Below are positions 40,864 to 51,371 of a stretch of DNA of 64,000 bases, piece by piece. The notes beneath the pieces are model-generated. The model had not been told where the DNA came from. It saw nothing but the letters and a program-made list of their open reading frames with translations, and searched no databases. The first letter of the stretch is position 1. Each line of letters begins with the position of its first letter. A program made the translations under genes and the position numbers. Source of the DNA: Blastocladiella emersonii ATCC 22665 (taxonomy: Eukaryota > Blastocladiomycota > Blastocladiomycetes > Blastocladiales > Blastocladiaceae); contig JANHCV010000003.1 in assembly GCA_025594325.1 (NCBI GenBank), positions 620,001 to 684,000 of the forward strand. The letters are read 5' to 3'.

Positions 40864-42625
40864 TGATGATGAATCAGAGTCACCCCGTCCAGCCGCCGAC
40901 CCCGCGCCACCGCGTCTCGTGGTCGCCGCACACGCCGTCGCCGTCAACGGCGCACCGGCGCACGAGCACGGCGGCGGCCACCGCACCCGCGGCGGACGCG
41001 ACTGCGCAGCTGCGCGCGGCCATGACCGCGTTCCAGGCGCACGCCAAGGACGTGCTCAGTCTCGCCGCCGGCGAGTACGACCTGGGCCCCGCCTCTGGTG
41101 CCGCCGCCTCCGCCGCGAGCACGAACCCGAGCTTCGTGCAACTCGACTCGCTCGCGCGCGAGCTCCTATCCGCGCGCACGCCGGCGCTGACACTCGCCGC
41201 CGCGATCCTGCACCGCGACCATCCGGCGTCGCGCACCGCGCTGGCTGCCGTGTACTCGAAGGTCGGCGCGGCCATGGCGGCCGCGAACCAGATGGTCGCG
41301 GCGCTCGACGCGCATTCGCCGCCGGCGCCCGCGGACGCGGTGCGCCGGATCAAGGTCGCGGCGCGCGCGACTATGGAGAGTGTCCGCGGGTTCATCGAGC
41401 CGTTGCCTGACGAGCAGCACAGCGAGATGCGCGTCGCGCACGCGAACCGCGCGGCGGCGGTGTTTGTCCATTGCTTTTCCGAGTTTGCGGGCGCGGTGTA
41501 CGCCGCGGTCCAGGAGGTGGTCGCTGTCAAGGCCAAGGTGCGTTGGCACTTCATCGACGTCTGTGATTCGCGTTGGCACTTCATCGACGTCTGTGATTCG
41601 CACAGCTAACGATACGATCCGCCCAGTCCCCGCGCCCGGCCGCCGCCTCGCCGTCACGCACCTCACCGTGGCATAACCTCTCGATCCGCATCCCGCCACG
41701 ACCACCGAGCCCAGCAACGACCACCCGCGCGTCTCCACAAAAAACACACTCCTCGCCATCCCGACCGCGCCCGTCCACGGCTCAGCTATCGGTCCGCACC
41801 CAGGAGATGCTCGACGAGCTCGAGGACCTGATCGCGCGCGAGGAGGAGACCCGCGACCGCCGCCGCGCCTTCCTCGTCGCAAAGGAAAAGGAGCTGCTCG
41901 CCAAGTACGTCGACAACCCGATCGCGATCTCGGTCCCGCCAACGCCCGCGAAACCGCGGTCGCCCGTCAAGCCCAAGACGCCGACATCCGCCGCGAGGTG
42001 GGATCCCGCGCCACCGTCCTCGGCCACGACCACGGCCACGGCGCGGACGCGGTCGGCCACCTGGGTCCCGCCGCCCGAGCACCACCGGCACGGCGGCCTC
42101 GCGGCGCTGGCCGCGGCCGACGTGCCGCCGTCGTGGACTCCGGTGACACCGCAGCCGCAGCGCAGGCGGTCATCGACCGTCAACCCCACGTCCGCGCCAC
42201 CGCCCAAGCCGATCGCCCCGCGCAACCCGTACGCCAACATGCCGCTGCTCGAGCACAACCGCGCGAACCGGCACCGGTTCGCCGTCACGCGCGTCGACCT
42301 GACGGACCGCACCGAGCGCGAGTGCGGCGAGTGTAACGGCGAGTTTGGGTTTCTCGAGAAACGCGTCGTGTGCAAGGGTACGTTGGCCGCGCTTGCTCTG
42401 GGACCTGCATCGTGGCCATGGACTAAAGCCGCGCGATGCGTAGACTGCCGCTTGACGCTGCACCGCGACTGCTACACGACAGGCCGCCCGGAACGCATCC
42501 AGTGCGGCGTGTACACGGTGCCGCCCGACAAACCGCACCACTTCGCCGACCGCGGCGCGCCCGCCTGGGTCTCGACCCCGCTAAGTCCACGTCGCGCAGC
42601 GACTGCGAGATCCATGCAGATATAA
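40860..42625 (+). CDS. Protein with C-terminal C1-like zinc finger
   Basis: Exons 40860-41537, 41627-42377 and 42429-42625; 541 aa. The first exon encodes an alpha-helical domain (about residues 45-225: AFQAHAKDVLSL, LTLAAAILHRDHPASRTALAAVYSKVGAAM, FSEFAGAVYAAVQEVV). A Ser/Pro/Arg linker follows, then a coiled coil (EMLDELEDLIAREEETRDRR, AFLVAKEKELLAKY). The C-terminus has Cys/His spacing like a DAG-type C1 or B-box-like finger: CGECNGEFGF, VVCK, RCVDCRLTLHRDC and IQC. The last intron (51 nt) is in frame with no stop, so an unspliced form would also be translated with a longer finger. Intron 1 carries a tandem duplication. Role unknown. Confidence 0.55.
41541..41600 (+). repeat. Perfect 30-bp tandem duplication inside an intron
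   Basis: The unit beginning CGTTGGCACTTCATCGACGT is present twice head-to-tail (41541-41570 and 41571-41600). It enlarges the intron to 89 nt; one copy would give 59 nt, typical here. Confidence 0.9.
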
Positions 42626-42649
42626 ACCCATCCCCTTTATTTCACTCAC

Positions 42650-44584
42650 CTACTCCACCTTCTTCATCGGGTACCCGAAATCAAACGGCATGAGCGGGTC
42701 GCGCCGCATCGCGCCGACCCCGCCGCGCGTGTACGCACGGAACACGCCGCGGTCAAACTCGCCGCTCACGCTGATCCACCCGACCCCGCCGAACGCGATG
42801 TCGGCCCACGCGCGCTTCAGGCCGTCGCCGCGCACGATCCACTGCCCCGCGCGCGACCACGCGGGGACGCCGGAGCGGGCGTGCGGGCTCGGCGGAGACA
42901 GGATGGCGGGGAGAGGGTCCCGAGCCGCGGGGAGGTCGGTGAAGAGAGCGGGCTCGATCGGGTCGAGGGGAACGGCGGGTTCGGGCTCGGGTGTCGTCGC
43001 GGGCGTGGGCTCAGGCTCAGCAGGCGCCACCGGGGTGCTCGAGCCGCCGAAGAGGTCGAGCTTGAGCGCGGGCGCAAAGTGGTTCTCGTCCTCCTTGACG
43101 CCACCGCCCGCCGCCGCATCGTCGACGTCGCGGCCCGACCACGTCGCGAGATCGCCGTCAACGGCGGGATCCCACTCGAGGTCCTGGTCGGCCTCGGCCG
43201 CCGCGATCTCGGCGTCGCTGAGCCCGCAGAACTTGTTAGCCTTCTCGATCGACGTGATGTGGATCGGCAGCATGTGCGGCGCCCACACGGTGAGCCCGAG
43301 GCGCGACGCGCACGACCCGTCGACGTAGTCGAGGCGCGCGAGCCCGCCGAGGAAAATCGACTTGCCGCGCGGCACGCGGAACGTCACGGGCTCGAGCCGC
43401 TTCACCGCGTGCGCGAGGCGCAGGTCGCGCGGGTCCGTCAGCACGTTGGTCAGGCGCGCGGGGAGCGTCAGTCCGGGCGTGTCGAGGAGCTGGCCGCGCA
43501 GCGAGGCGTCCGCGGCCGACGGCACCGCGCCCGACGCGTGCATCAGGCCGCCGAACCGGGCGAGCGGGATCGGCAGGTTCGCGACGGTGGTGCCCGGCAG
43601 CCGCGACGTGGTCACGGAGCCCGCCGATTTTGGGAACCGCACCATGCGGTGCAGGCAGTTGATGAACTCGGATTTGCCGACGTTGGTCGCGCCCAGCAGG
43701 TACACGTCGCGCAGGTTGTACCGCGACCGCAGCTGCTGGATCTGGTCGAACATGGGCCGGATCCCCGCGCCCGACTTGGACGAGATGACGTGCACGCCCG
43801 CGGGCGTCTGCTTGAGCCGGCGCGAAAAGTGCTCGGCCCACTGCCGCAGCCGCTCGGGCGTCGCCGACTGCGGGAGCAGGTCCGACTTGTTGAACACCAG
43901 CAGGTACGGCGTGTGCGGCGGGATCACGCCGCGCAGCGAAAAGTGCGACGCCGGGAAATCGAGAATGTCGACGAGCTGGATGAACAGCGACCGGTTCACC
44001 TTGCGCAGGTCGAGCGTCGCGGGCGTCACCTCGGGCGGACCCGCCAGCGCCGTCGTGTTCGTGTGCGTGATGTCGTGGCACCGCTGGCACACGAGCTGTG
44101 CCACCACCTCGTCCGTCTTGGCCTTGCGCAGGTGCTTCTTGCGCTGGCTCTTGCTCGTGTACTTCCAGTCCACGACCGACTTGGCGACGGCCGCCTCGAG
44201 CTCGGCGGGGTCGGGCCGTTGCGCGTCCAGCGCCGCCGCACGCTCCAGGTTCTTCTTGTACGCATCGAGCCGCGCGTCCGTCAGGTACCCCGCGGCGTCC
44301 GGACGGTCGAACTGGTACTGCGCGCCGCAGCCCGTGCACTTTTGCCGCTCCAGGTCGTAGCGCGAGAAACCCTCTTCGGGGGCTTCATCAAAGGGAGTCT
44401 CGGGATCGGCGGCGGGAACGTTTGCCTGGCAAGCGCCCGGCGTTGCCGCGATCGTTCTCAGCTGGATTGCCGCGGTGCGGGCAACCGAGTTGACGACAAC
44501 CATCCGCGGGCTCTGGAGCGAGCGGCCGACCCCACGGGAGACTAATGCAGGAAGTCCTCGCGATGTAAATTGCATTCGCAGCAT
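42650..44584 (-). CDS. Circularly permuted mitochondrial GTPase (YqeH/NOA1/Gep3-like)
   Basis: Single-exon, 644 aa from ATG 44584. The N-terminus is a basic Ser/Arg-rich mitochondrial presequence (MLRMQFTSRGLPALVSRG). A zinc-finger part follows (CTGCGAQYQF ... CQRCHD). The G motifs are in permuted order: G4 VFNKSDLLP, G5-like VISSKSGAG, then G1 GATNVGKSEF, G2 TTSRLPGTT, G3 DTPG. This order is diagnostic of the YqeH branch, which assists mitochondrial small-subunit assembly. A CTD with WAPHMLPIHI precedes a Pro-rich linker. A conserved-looking end follows (WADIAFGGVGWISVSG, RDPLMPFDF). The open frame extends upstream of 44584 but is not presequence-like. Confidence 0.82.
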   Translation of the reverse strand: MLRMQFTSRGLPALVSRGVGRSLQSPRMVVVNSVARTAAIQLRTIAATPGACQANVPAADPETPFDEAPEEGFSRYDLERQKCTGCGAQYQFDRPDAAGYLTDARLDAYKKNLERAAALDAQRPDPAELEAAVAKSVVDWKYTSKSQRKKHLRKAKTDEVVAQLVCQRCHDITHTNTTALAGPPEVTPATLDLRKVNRSLFIQLVDILDFPASHFSLRGVIPPHTPYLLVFNKSDLLPQSATPERLRQWAEHFSRRLKQTPAGVHVISSKSGAGIRPMFDQIQQLRSRYNLRDVYLLGATNVGKSEFINCLHRMVRFPKSAGSVTTSRLPGTTVANLPIPLARFGGLMHASGAVPSAADASLRGQLLDTPGLTLPARLTNVLTDPRDLRLAHAVKRLEPVTFRVPRGKSIFLGGLARLDYVDGSCASRLGLTVWAPHMLPIHITSIEKANKFCGLSDAEIAAAEADQDLEWDPAVDGDLATWSGRDVDDAAAGGGVKEDENHFAPALKLDLFGGSSTPVAPAEPEPTPATTPEPEPAVPLDPIEPALFTDLPAARDPLPAILSPPSPHARSGVPAWSRAGQWIVRGDGLKRAWADIAFGGVGWISVSGEFDRGVFRAYTRGGVGAMRRDPLMPFDFGYPMKKVE

Positions 44585-44847
44585 GGTGGCAAGGTGGTCA
44601 GGGGAGCGAGACAGCGCAACAAGCCGCGAGACAAATGATGAAACTGATCGAACGTCACGTGGCCCGCCCGTGCGCTGGACGCGACCGCGTTGCGCCACAG
44701 TTTGCTACCCTGATGATCTTACCGCGAAGGAATCAAGTTCAAGGTTTCAACGCGTGGATGTATCAATTCATTCAAATGGAGTAGCATTCACGTCCCACTT
44801 CGACTACGAGGTAAGACGGGGATCATGGCGCGTCGTTCATCTGTTTA

Positions 44848-45348
44848 TCAAAAGCCTCGGTAATTTTGTCGTAGGGTGACGCTTAGTTTGTGCATCAAGA
44901 GCACTTGCACGGGTAAGCCGTGGTTTTGCTTGAGCTGGTACAGATCAGTTCTGAAGGCATCCAGCTCGGCTGCTTGGCTGAGACGCAATTGCGTTGAGCT
45001 GACCTGAAGGCCAACGTTGGCTAGTCCTTTGACGAGATCCACCCGCTTGCCAAAGTGTTTCTGGGCGAGCGAGGTCTCGTGGTTCACTTGCCTTGCGATC
45101 TCGCTCAGCCGGGCAGCTAGATCTTGGTGACAGGACTGCAGCGCGTCAAATATTTCGAAACAACCAGCTAACGCTTTCGACACGCCTGCAGCCCAGAGTT
45201 CGGCCTCGCGCTTGCGTGAGAAGCAGACACGACCATGTCGCGGGACCGTAGCTGGTCGAGTTGAGGGTCGACATGCCCGTACGTGCTGCGCAGGGCTGCA
45301 GAACCGAGTGTGTACGCGCTCGACCAGTTGAGGAGCAGTTCGTTTCAT
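44848..45348 (-). CDS. Coiled-coil paralog 1 of 3 (shortest)
   Basis: Single-exon, 166 aa. The helical middle (GCFEIFDALQSCHQDLAARLSEI) and the block TQLRLSQAAELDAFRTDLYQLK align with ARLRLS...DLDLDRLK and ARLRLS...DDDLYLTR in the next two genes. Compared with them it stops early (LRQNYRGF) and lacks the last helix ending in LW. The N-terminus is basic with several Cys. No domain family is recognised. Same strand and similar spacing as the others, so a local duplication is clear. Confidence 0.5.
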   Translation of the reverse strand: MKRTAPQLVERVHTRFCSPAQHVRACRPSTRPATVPRHGRVCFSRKREAELWAAGVSKALAGCFEIFDALQSCHQDLAARLSEIARQVNHETSLAQKHFGKRVDLVKGLANVGLQVSSTQLRLSQAAELDAFRTDLYQLKQNHGLPVQVLLMHKLSVTLRQNYRGF

Positions 45349-45703
45349 GACGAGTGCAAATCATTGTGGAAGCTGGTATTGGTAATGTGGGAGCAAGGAG
45401 GGAGAGGTGAGGGAGCACCCAGCTTTTGAAGGCGCGCTTCGTGTGGTGGGTCGTTGCGCACTCACTCGAATCAGTTGCACGTATACAATAACCGACCCGT
45501 AGGCACATGTCCCGATGCGAGCAACACGGTTCAACGACTTTCGACCAATTTCTCTGCGGCATCACCCGTCGCATCACAAAGTCTCTACTTCAAGTCCTAG
45601 TCCTCGCGGTCACGGCTCACGCGATTTCGCACTACCACCTAGTTCCTAGATTTCAGGAACGATGGTACGGGATTTATGCCAGAGAGCACAGATGAAATTC
45701 GAG

Positions 45704-46282
45704 CTAACGCATCGCTCCGCGACAACAATGGTGGTCCGCCCACCAAAGCTCCTCAGTAAGTACGTCCAACTTGGCGAGTCGTTGCGCCAGGTTGACAGAG
45801 TCCCGACGCAAACGACAAAGTTGGCTCTCGAAATCTTTGAGCTTAGCTTTCAGTGATGCTCGAGTACTAGCATTGTCGTTGGTTTTCAGCCGATCCAGGT
45901 CAAGGTCCAAGGAGTCTCGTGTTACCTTGCTGAGGCGTAATCGCGCCAAGTCCGCCTGTAACGAGCTTTTCCCCGCTTCAACGGGGAGATCAAGTCGTTC
46001 ACTGGATTGGCTCCCAACGTCCGATTTTATCTCGGTTGCCAGGCTTGAAATTTCGACCAGCTGAGCCGCGAGGTTCTGCTGCTTGGAGTGCGCTTCGTCA
46101 AACAGCTTGGAACTGCGTGACAGAAACTTGAACTCGAGTGCGAGCTTGCGCTGGCGAAGGCGGCGGATGGAGACAAACTGGCGAGTCGCCGATTGAAAGC
46201 GGACCAGGGGTCGCTGCAAGCGCCGGTTGGCGATTTTGATGGCGGGCGAGCCCTTCTTGCTCGGCTTCTCGCTAGGAATCAT
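45704..46282 (-). CDS. Coiled-coil paralog 2 of 3
   Basis: Single-exon, 192 aa. A basic N-terminus (KKGSPAIKIANRRLQRPLVRF, with RQFVSIRRLRQRK) is followed by long amphipathic helices (KLFDEAHSKQQNLAAQLVEI, LDLDLDRLKTNDNASTRASL, SVNLAQRLAKLDVLTEELWW). Matches paralog 3 in the RPLxRF...RQxxxxRRLRxR leader and in ARLRLS and ELWW/VLWA positions. Predicted soluble, possibly dimeric, nucleic-acid-binding through the Arg-rich leader (inference only). No family is recognised. Confidence 0.5.
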   Translation of the reverse strand: MIPSEKPSKKGSPAIKIANRRLQRPLVRFQSATRQFVSIRRLRQRKLALEFKFLSRSSKLFDEAHSKQQNLAAQLVEISSLATEIKSDVGSQSSERLDLPVEAGKSSLQADLARLRLSKVTRDSLDLDLDRLKTNDNASTRASLKAKLKDFESQLCRLRRDSVNLAQRLAKLDVLTEELWWADHHCCRGAMR

Positions 46283-46585
46283 TGTAAATATGTTTCTTAA
46301 ATCGACTGTGGGGTTGGTAATGTGATGTGATGTGGGAAAGAAAGCAAAAGGGGGCGCTCAGTGGTGAGAGGAAGCTGGGAGCTGCACTTCAGCAAGTGCG
46401 TCCCGTCGAGCGCGCACATGGACTTGTGTCAAGCGATCCAAACACGGCTCACCGTGGTTTACATGTTGCGCGGATGCATTCCTCAAGAAAAACGCCTCGA
46501 GTCCAAGGAATTCCTCGCTCTCGCTCAAGTGTCGAGTACGTCAACTAGACTTTCTCCTCACAAACCAGTTTCCATGCAAGACGAA

Positions 46586-47191
46586 CTACTCGTCATTGAC
46601 ATGGGCAGCGTTCGCCGCATCGGACAGCTCTTGGTTCAGCGCTTCCAGGTGGGCCCATAGCACATCCACTTCGTTCGATAGTTCCTTGGTGAGCTTGATC
46701 ACATCGGAAACTTGATTGCCCACGATTTGAAGCTTCTGCTGGAGGGCAAGTACGATCGTGTTTGTGCAGGAGCTACGCGTCAGGTACAGATCGTCGTCAA
46801 TGCTGCCAAGCGCGACTTCGCTGAGCCGCAGCCGTGCGCGAGCGATCCGAAGGGACAAATCGCCTAGTTTCGGCAAGAAGTGGGCTTCGTACTGAGGGTG
46901 GCCAAGTATGACTGATTTCGCCGCGTCAATGATGCGCTCATCGGCGGAAAGCGTCTCCAATCTGGGCTCGTTAGTTGCATACGTTGCGCTAAGCACTTTC
47001 GAGAGAGTTTCAAGGAGGCTGCTCAATGCCTGCTGTTCATGGCGGACTCCATGGCGGTGGCGGAGGCGGAGGCGGCGGAGACGGGCGGCCTGTCGCGCGA
47101 CGGGGTGGAAGCGGTGCAAGGGCCGCTGGGATCGCATCTGGGCGCGTTGTGCGTCAGAATGCAGCTTGTCTCGTTGATCGCTATTGATCAT
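46586..47191 (-). CDS. Coiled-coil paralog 3 of 3
   Basis: Single-exon, 201 aa. Leader RSQRPLHRFHPVARQAARLRRLRLRHRHGVRHEQQAL, in which the RPLHRF and RRLRLR parts correspond to paralog 2. Helices: LETLSKVLSATYA, ARARLRLSEVALGSIDDDLYL, ALQQKLQIVGNQVSDVIKLT, ELSNEVDVLWAHLEALNQEL. It is divergent from KAP123, with a 380-nt gap. No family is recognised. Confidence 0.5.
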   Translation of the reverse strand: MINSDQRDKLHSDAQRAQMRSQRPLHRFHPVARQAARLRRLRLRHRHGVRHEQQALSSLLETLSKVLSATYATNEPRLETLSADERIIDAAKSVILGHPQYEAHFLPKLGDLSLRIARARLRLSEVALGSIDDDLYLTRSSCTNTIVLALQQKLQIVGNQVSDVIKLTKELSNEVDVLWAHLEALNQELSDAANAAHVNDE

Positions 47192-47572
47192 GCTTCATTG
47201 GCTCCATCACGTATGGGGGCGAGACCTCGGTAAGCGCGACGACGAAAAACTAGGCGAAGGGGCACCTCGCAGCGGGTCAGGTGAGATCACCTCGGCAAGC
47301 CAACGAGCGGGACGATCACGCTTTGCCGCCACGAAGGAAGAGCCACACGGCCGGGCGCACAGCGTTTTCGCTCGCGCCGCTCGTCCCCTCTCCGTGCCAA
47401 CCTCGCGCCCCTTCGATCCCGGCGCCCTCCCCTCTTGCACCGACCGCTCCGCCGTCGCTCAAGCGCACCGATCCGGTCCCTTGCTCGACCCGACTGTCCA
47501 AGCACGAGAGCGCGCGCTGCTGCCGTGATCGACCCTGCTTCGCACTCAACAGCAAGAACAACCACAACAACC
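47192..47572. promoter_or_regulatory. Divergent promoter of coiled-coil paralog 3 and KAP123
   Basis: About 380 nt with no gene. CT/CCC-rich on the KAP123 side; AACAACCACAACAACC leader directly before its ATG. Confidence 0.4.
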
Positions 47573-50500
47573 ATGGACGTACGTGGACCGCCCTGACGCC
47601 ACCCGACCCACTTGACCGACCCCTCACCTTCCGCGTCGTGTAGTACACGACCCAGCTCTACCAGCTGCTCTCGGCGTCGGTGACGGGCACCAGCACCGAG
47701 GCGATCCGCGCGGCCACGTCGACGCTCAACAAGCAGTTCTACGGCGACGCGCAGTGCGTGCCCGCGCTGGTCAAGATCGCGGCCGAGGTGCCCGAGGCGC
47801 CGATCCGGCAGCTGGCGGCCGTCGAGGCGCGCAAGCGCGTGTCGCGGTTCTGGTCCGACTGCGGCGCCGAGGTGCAGGCCGGCGTGCGCGCGACGCTGCT
47901 GTCGCGCGTGGCCGTCGAGCCCGAGTCGTCGGCCGCGCACTCGATTGCCCGCGTCATTGCCGTGATCGCGCGGTCCGACGTGTCCGAGGGCAAGTGGCCC
48001 GAGCTCATGCCGACGCTGCTCCAGGCCGGCCAGTCGCCCGAGGTCGCGCACCGCGAGATCGCCGTCTACACCATCTTCTGCATCCTGCAGGCCACGGTCC
48101 TCGAGGACCTCGACGCGTACCTCGCCGACACACTCAACCTGCTCTCGGCCACGCTCAAGGACGAGGCGTCGCGCGCCGTGCGCGTCACCTCGCTCGAGAC
48201 GCTCGGCGAGATTGCCGAGTACCTCGGCCCCGACGACAAGGCCCTCGTGCGCTTCTTCCAGGACCTGCTGCCCAGCATGGTCGTCGTCCTCGAGGACGCC
48301 ATGACCGCCGGCGACGAGTCGGCCGCCGCGCGCGGGTTCGGCGTCTTCGACTCGCTGCTCTCGTCGGACGCGCCCGTCGTCACGGCGCACATGGAGTCGT
48401 TTGTGCAATTTGTCGTGACGGCGTTCGCCAACACGCAGCTGTCGGACGACGTGCGCATGATGGCCGGTAACCTGCTGGTGCTGCTGCCGCTGTACCGCCG
48501 CCAGCGTCTCATCAAGCTCAAGCTGATCGAGCCCGTGCTCAGCCTGGTGCTCCCCGTGACGTGCGAGGAGGACGGCGAGGAGGACGAGGACGACGACAGC
48601 CCCGCGCGCATCGCGCTCAAGTGCATCCACTCGTTTGCCATGAACCTGCCGCCCACCCACGTCTTCCCGCTCATCTCGGCCAGCATCAACCAGTACGCGG
48701 CCGACGCGACCAACCCGCACGCGCGCCGCGCCGCCATGATGTCGCTCACCCTCATCGTCGACGGGTGCACCGACGCGATCCGCCCGCACGCCCCGCACCT
48801 CGTCGACATGGTCCTCGCCCTCATGCAGGACCCCGAGCCGCGCGTCCGCCGCAGCGCCTGCATCGCCATGTCCGCCCTCACCGAGGCGCTCGAGTCGGTC
48901 GTCGAGATGCACGCGCGCATCCTGCCCGCGCTGTTCGGCCTGATGCAGGACCTCGGCAACATGGACGTGCTGCGCAACGCCACCAACGCCCTCGACTCGC
49001 TGCTCGACGGGCTCGGCGACGACATTCTGCCGTACATCAACGACCTCATGACCACGCTGGTCCAGCTGCTCAGCGTCAACGACACCAAGGTGCGCCAGGT
49101 CGTGGCCGCGGCCATCGGGTCCGCGGCCAACGCGGCCGGCCCGCAGTTCGCGCAGTACTTCCCGCACGTGGTGCCGCTCATGCTCGAGCTCATGGCGATC
49201 CGGTCCGAGGACTCGTCCGAGATGCTCCTGCGCGGGATCGCCATCGACACCATGTCGGCCATGGCCGAGGCGGTCGGCGCCGAGGCGTTCCGCCCGTACC
49301 TGCCGCGCGCGACCGAGCTCGCCAACGAGTCCATGAACATGCACGACCAGGCCAAGCTCAAGGAGTGCGCCTTCTGCTTCTTCGGCGTGCTGTCGCGCAC
49401 CTACAAGGGCGAGTTTGCCGCGTTCCTCCCGCAGCTCGTGCCCCAGCTCCTCGCCAGTATCGCGGCCCAGGAGACCTTCTTTGGCGACGACGATGACGAG
49501 GACCTCGGCGTGCACAACCCGGCCGCTGCCGCTGCCGGTGCGTCGGCCAACGGCGCTGCCGCGGGCGCCGGTGAGGAGGACCTCATGTCCGAGGAGGAGG
49601 ACGACGACGAGGACGAGGACGAGGCCATGAAGGTGTCGTCGGCCATCGCCGAGGAGAAGTCGACGGCGCTCGATGTGCTGGCGGACCTGTTCGAGTCGAC
49701 CGAGACCAATTTCCTGCCGTTCCTCGACCAGACCATGGCGGCGTTCCTCGACAACGCCGAGCACTACCACGACGGCGTGCGCAAGTCGCTCGTCCTCGGC
49801 ATGTTCAAGATCCTCGCGACCATGCACTCGCTGTCGAACGCGGCGCCGTGGGTCGCGGGTCTCCCCGCGCAGGTGCCCGTCGACCAGACGGTGTCCGGCA
49901 TGATCGTGGTGGTCATGACGACGATCCTCAAGATGCTCGAGGAGGAGGACGACCGCGTGGTGGCGGCCGAGATCTGCGACTCGCTGCAGGGCGCGCTGCG
50001 CATGATCGGCCCCGCGCTGGTGCAGAACGAGGGCCACCTCGACGCGACGTGCAACCTGGTGATCTCGATCCTCGAGGGCAAGCACCTCGCGCAGCAGGAC
50101 GAGGACGGCGAGGACATGGACGCGGACGAGCTCGCCGAGTACGACGGGATCCTGATCGCGGCGGCCGGCGACGTCGTCGGCGCCCTCGCCAACGCGCTCG
50201 GCCCTGTGACGTTCACGCCGCTGTCGCAGCGGTTCCTGGTGCTCCTCTCCAAGTACTTCAAGCCCAAGTCGGCCGTTTCGGAGCGGTCCATGGCGATCGG
50301 CACGCTCGCCGACATTGCGCTCGGCATGCGCGAGGGCGTCACGCAGTGGCACAAGGACCTCGTCAACCTGTTCACGCGCGCGCTGCAGGACCCCGAGTCG
50401 GAGGTGCGGTCCAACGGCGCGTACGGCCTGGGTCTGGTCGCCGAGCACACGGCGGCCGCATACGACGCGCGCGCGTTCCTTGCGCTGCTCGCGCCCCGCG

Positions 50501-50937
50501 CCGCGGCGTCGGACCTCGAGCAGGAGCGCGACAACGCGTGCGGCGCCATGGCGCGCATCCTCGCCCGCAACGACCAGTGGACGACGCTCGCCGACGTGAT
50601 CCCCGGCGCGCTCCTCGCCAACCTGCCCCTCCGCGCCGATTTCGAGGAGAACAAGCCCGTGGCCGCGCTCCTCGCGCGCATCCAGCAGGCGGCGGCCGCC
50701 GGCGCCGCGCCCGCGGCGACCGAGCTCGTGTCGGCGTACGCGCCGCAGCTCGTCGCGATCGTCGCGCACTACGTGCACCCCGAGCACGCCAACGAGACCA
50801 CGGTCGAGGCGCGCAACGAGCTCGTCGCGGCGCTCCACGCGCTCGGGTCGTCGCCGCTCCAGGCGACCGTCCAGGCCGCCATGGTCCAGCTGTCGCCCGA
50901 CCTCCAGTCGGGTCTGCAGATGGCGCTCGCTCCGTAA
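47573..50937 (+). CDS. KAP123: Karyopherin beta, Kap123/importin-4 family
   Basis: The first exon is only ATGGAC (47573-47578). A 65-nt GTACGT...TAG intron follows, then exon 47644-50937; 1099 aa. The joint gives MDYTTQLYQLLSASVTGTST, the expected importin start. HEAT repeats span the protein: AVEARKRVSRFW, RVTSLETLGEIAEYLG, IALKCIHSFAMNLPP, RVRRSACIAMSALTEAL, VVAAAIGSAANAAGPQF, EVRSNGAYGLGLVAEHT. The acidic loop after HEAT 14-15 is present (EEDLMSEEEDDDEDEDEAM). Kap123 imports ribosomal proteins and histones. Length matches the family. Confidence 0.88.
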
Positions 50938-51371
50938 ACGAAGAACGTGTTCTCCCTCCCCACTCCTACTCCTTAGTAATTGATTGCAGATCCCCCAAAT
51001 TCATTTCATCGTTGGTTCATTCATTTCCGAAAGGCGCTGCGCCACCCGCGAGACACACGCGAAGCGGTCGCGCGATTCACGCGGTTTCGGGCCGCACGTG
51101 ACGGCTCGGGGACGAGCTCGGAAGCGCAGTGGCCCGCGCGCCCGGCCGTCGTGTCCGCCCTCATCCCGCCCGCCCGCCGACCCGTCAGCAACCCGCCGCC
51201 GGCACTGCATGCATCTTGACCGCCAGCACAACGGCTGCCGGATCCGCTGAGCTCACACCGCGACACCTGCGGTCCCGCGAGTGCACTCGACCGACGCGTC
51301 TGTTTACACTTCCACTCTGTCGTTCGACGTGAGGTACTTACCGGTTGCTGCTGGATCCCTGTACCCCGCGA
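50938..51371. other. Intergenic region
   Basis: 3' flank of KAP123 and promoter of the KilA-N/APSES-like gene. CGCGAGACACACGCG (51048-51062) is another copy of the CGAGACA-type palindromic motif. No ORF is supported. Confidence 0.4.

Noticed and set aside
47287-50838. 1183-codon ORF antisense to KAP123
   Set aside because: Its composition (Arg/Gly/His/Val-rich, no domain) is what the complement of a GC3-biased gene produces. The sense strand has the importin HEAT repeats.
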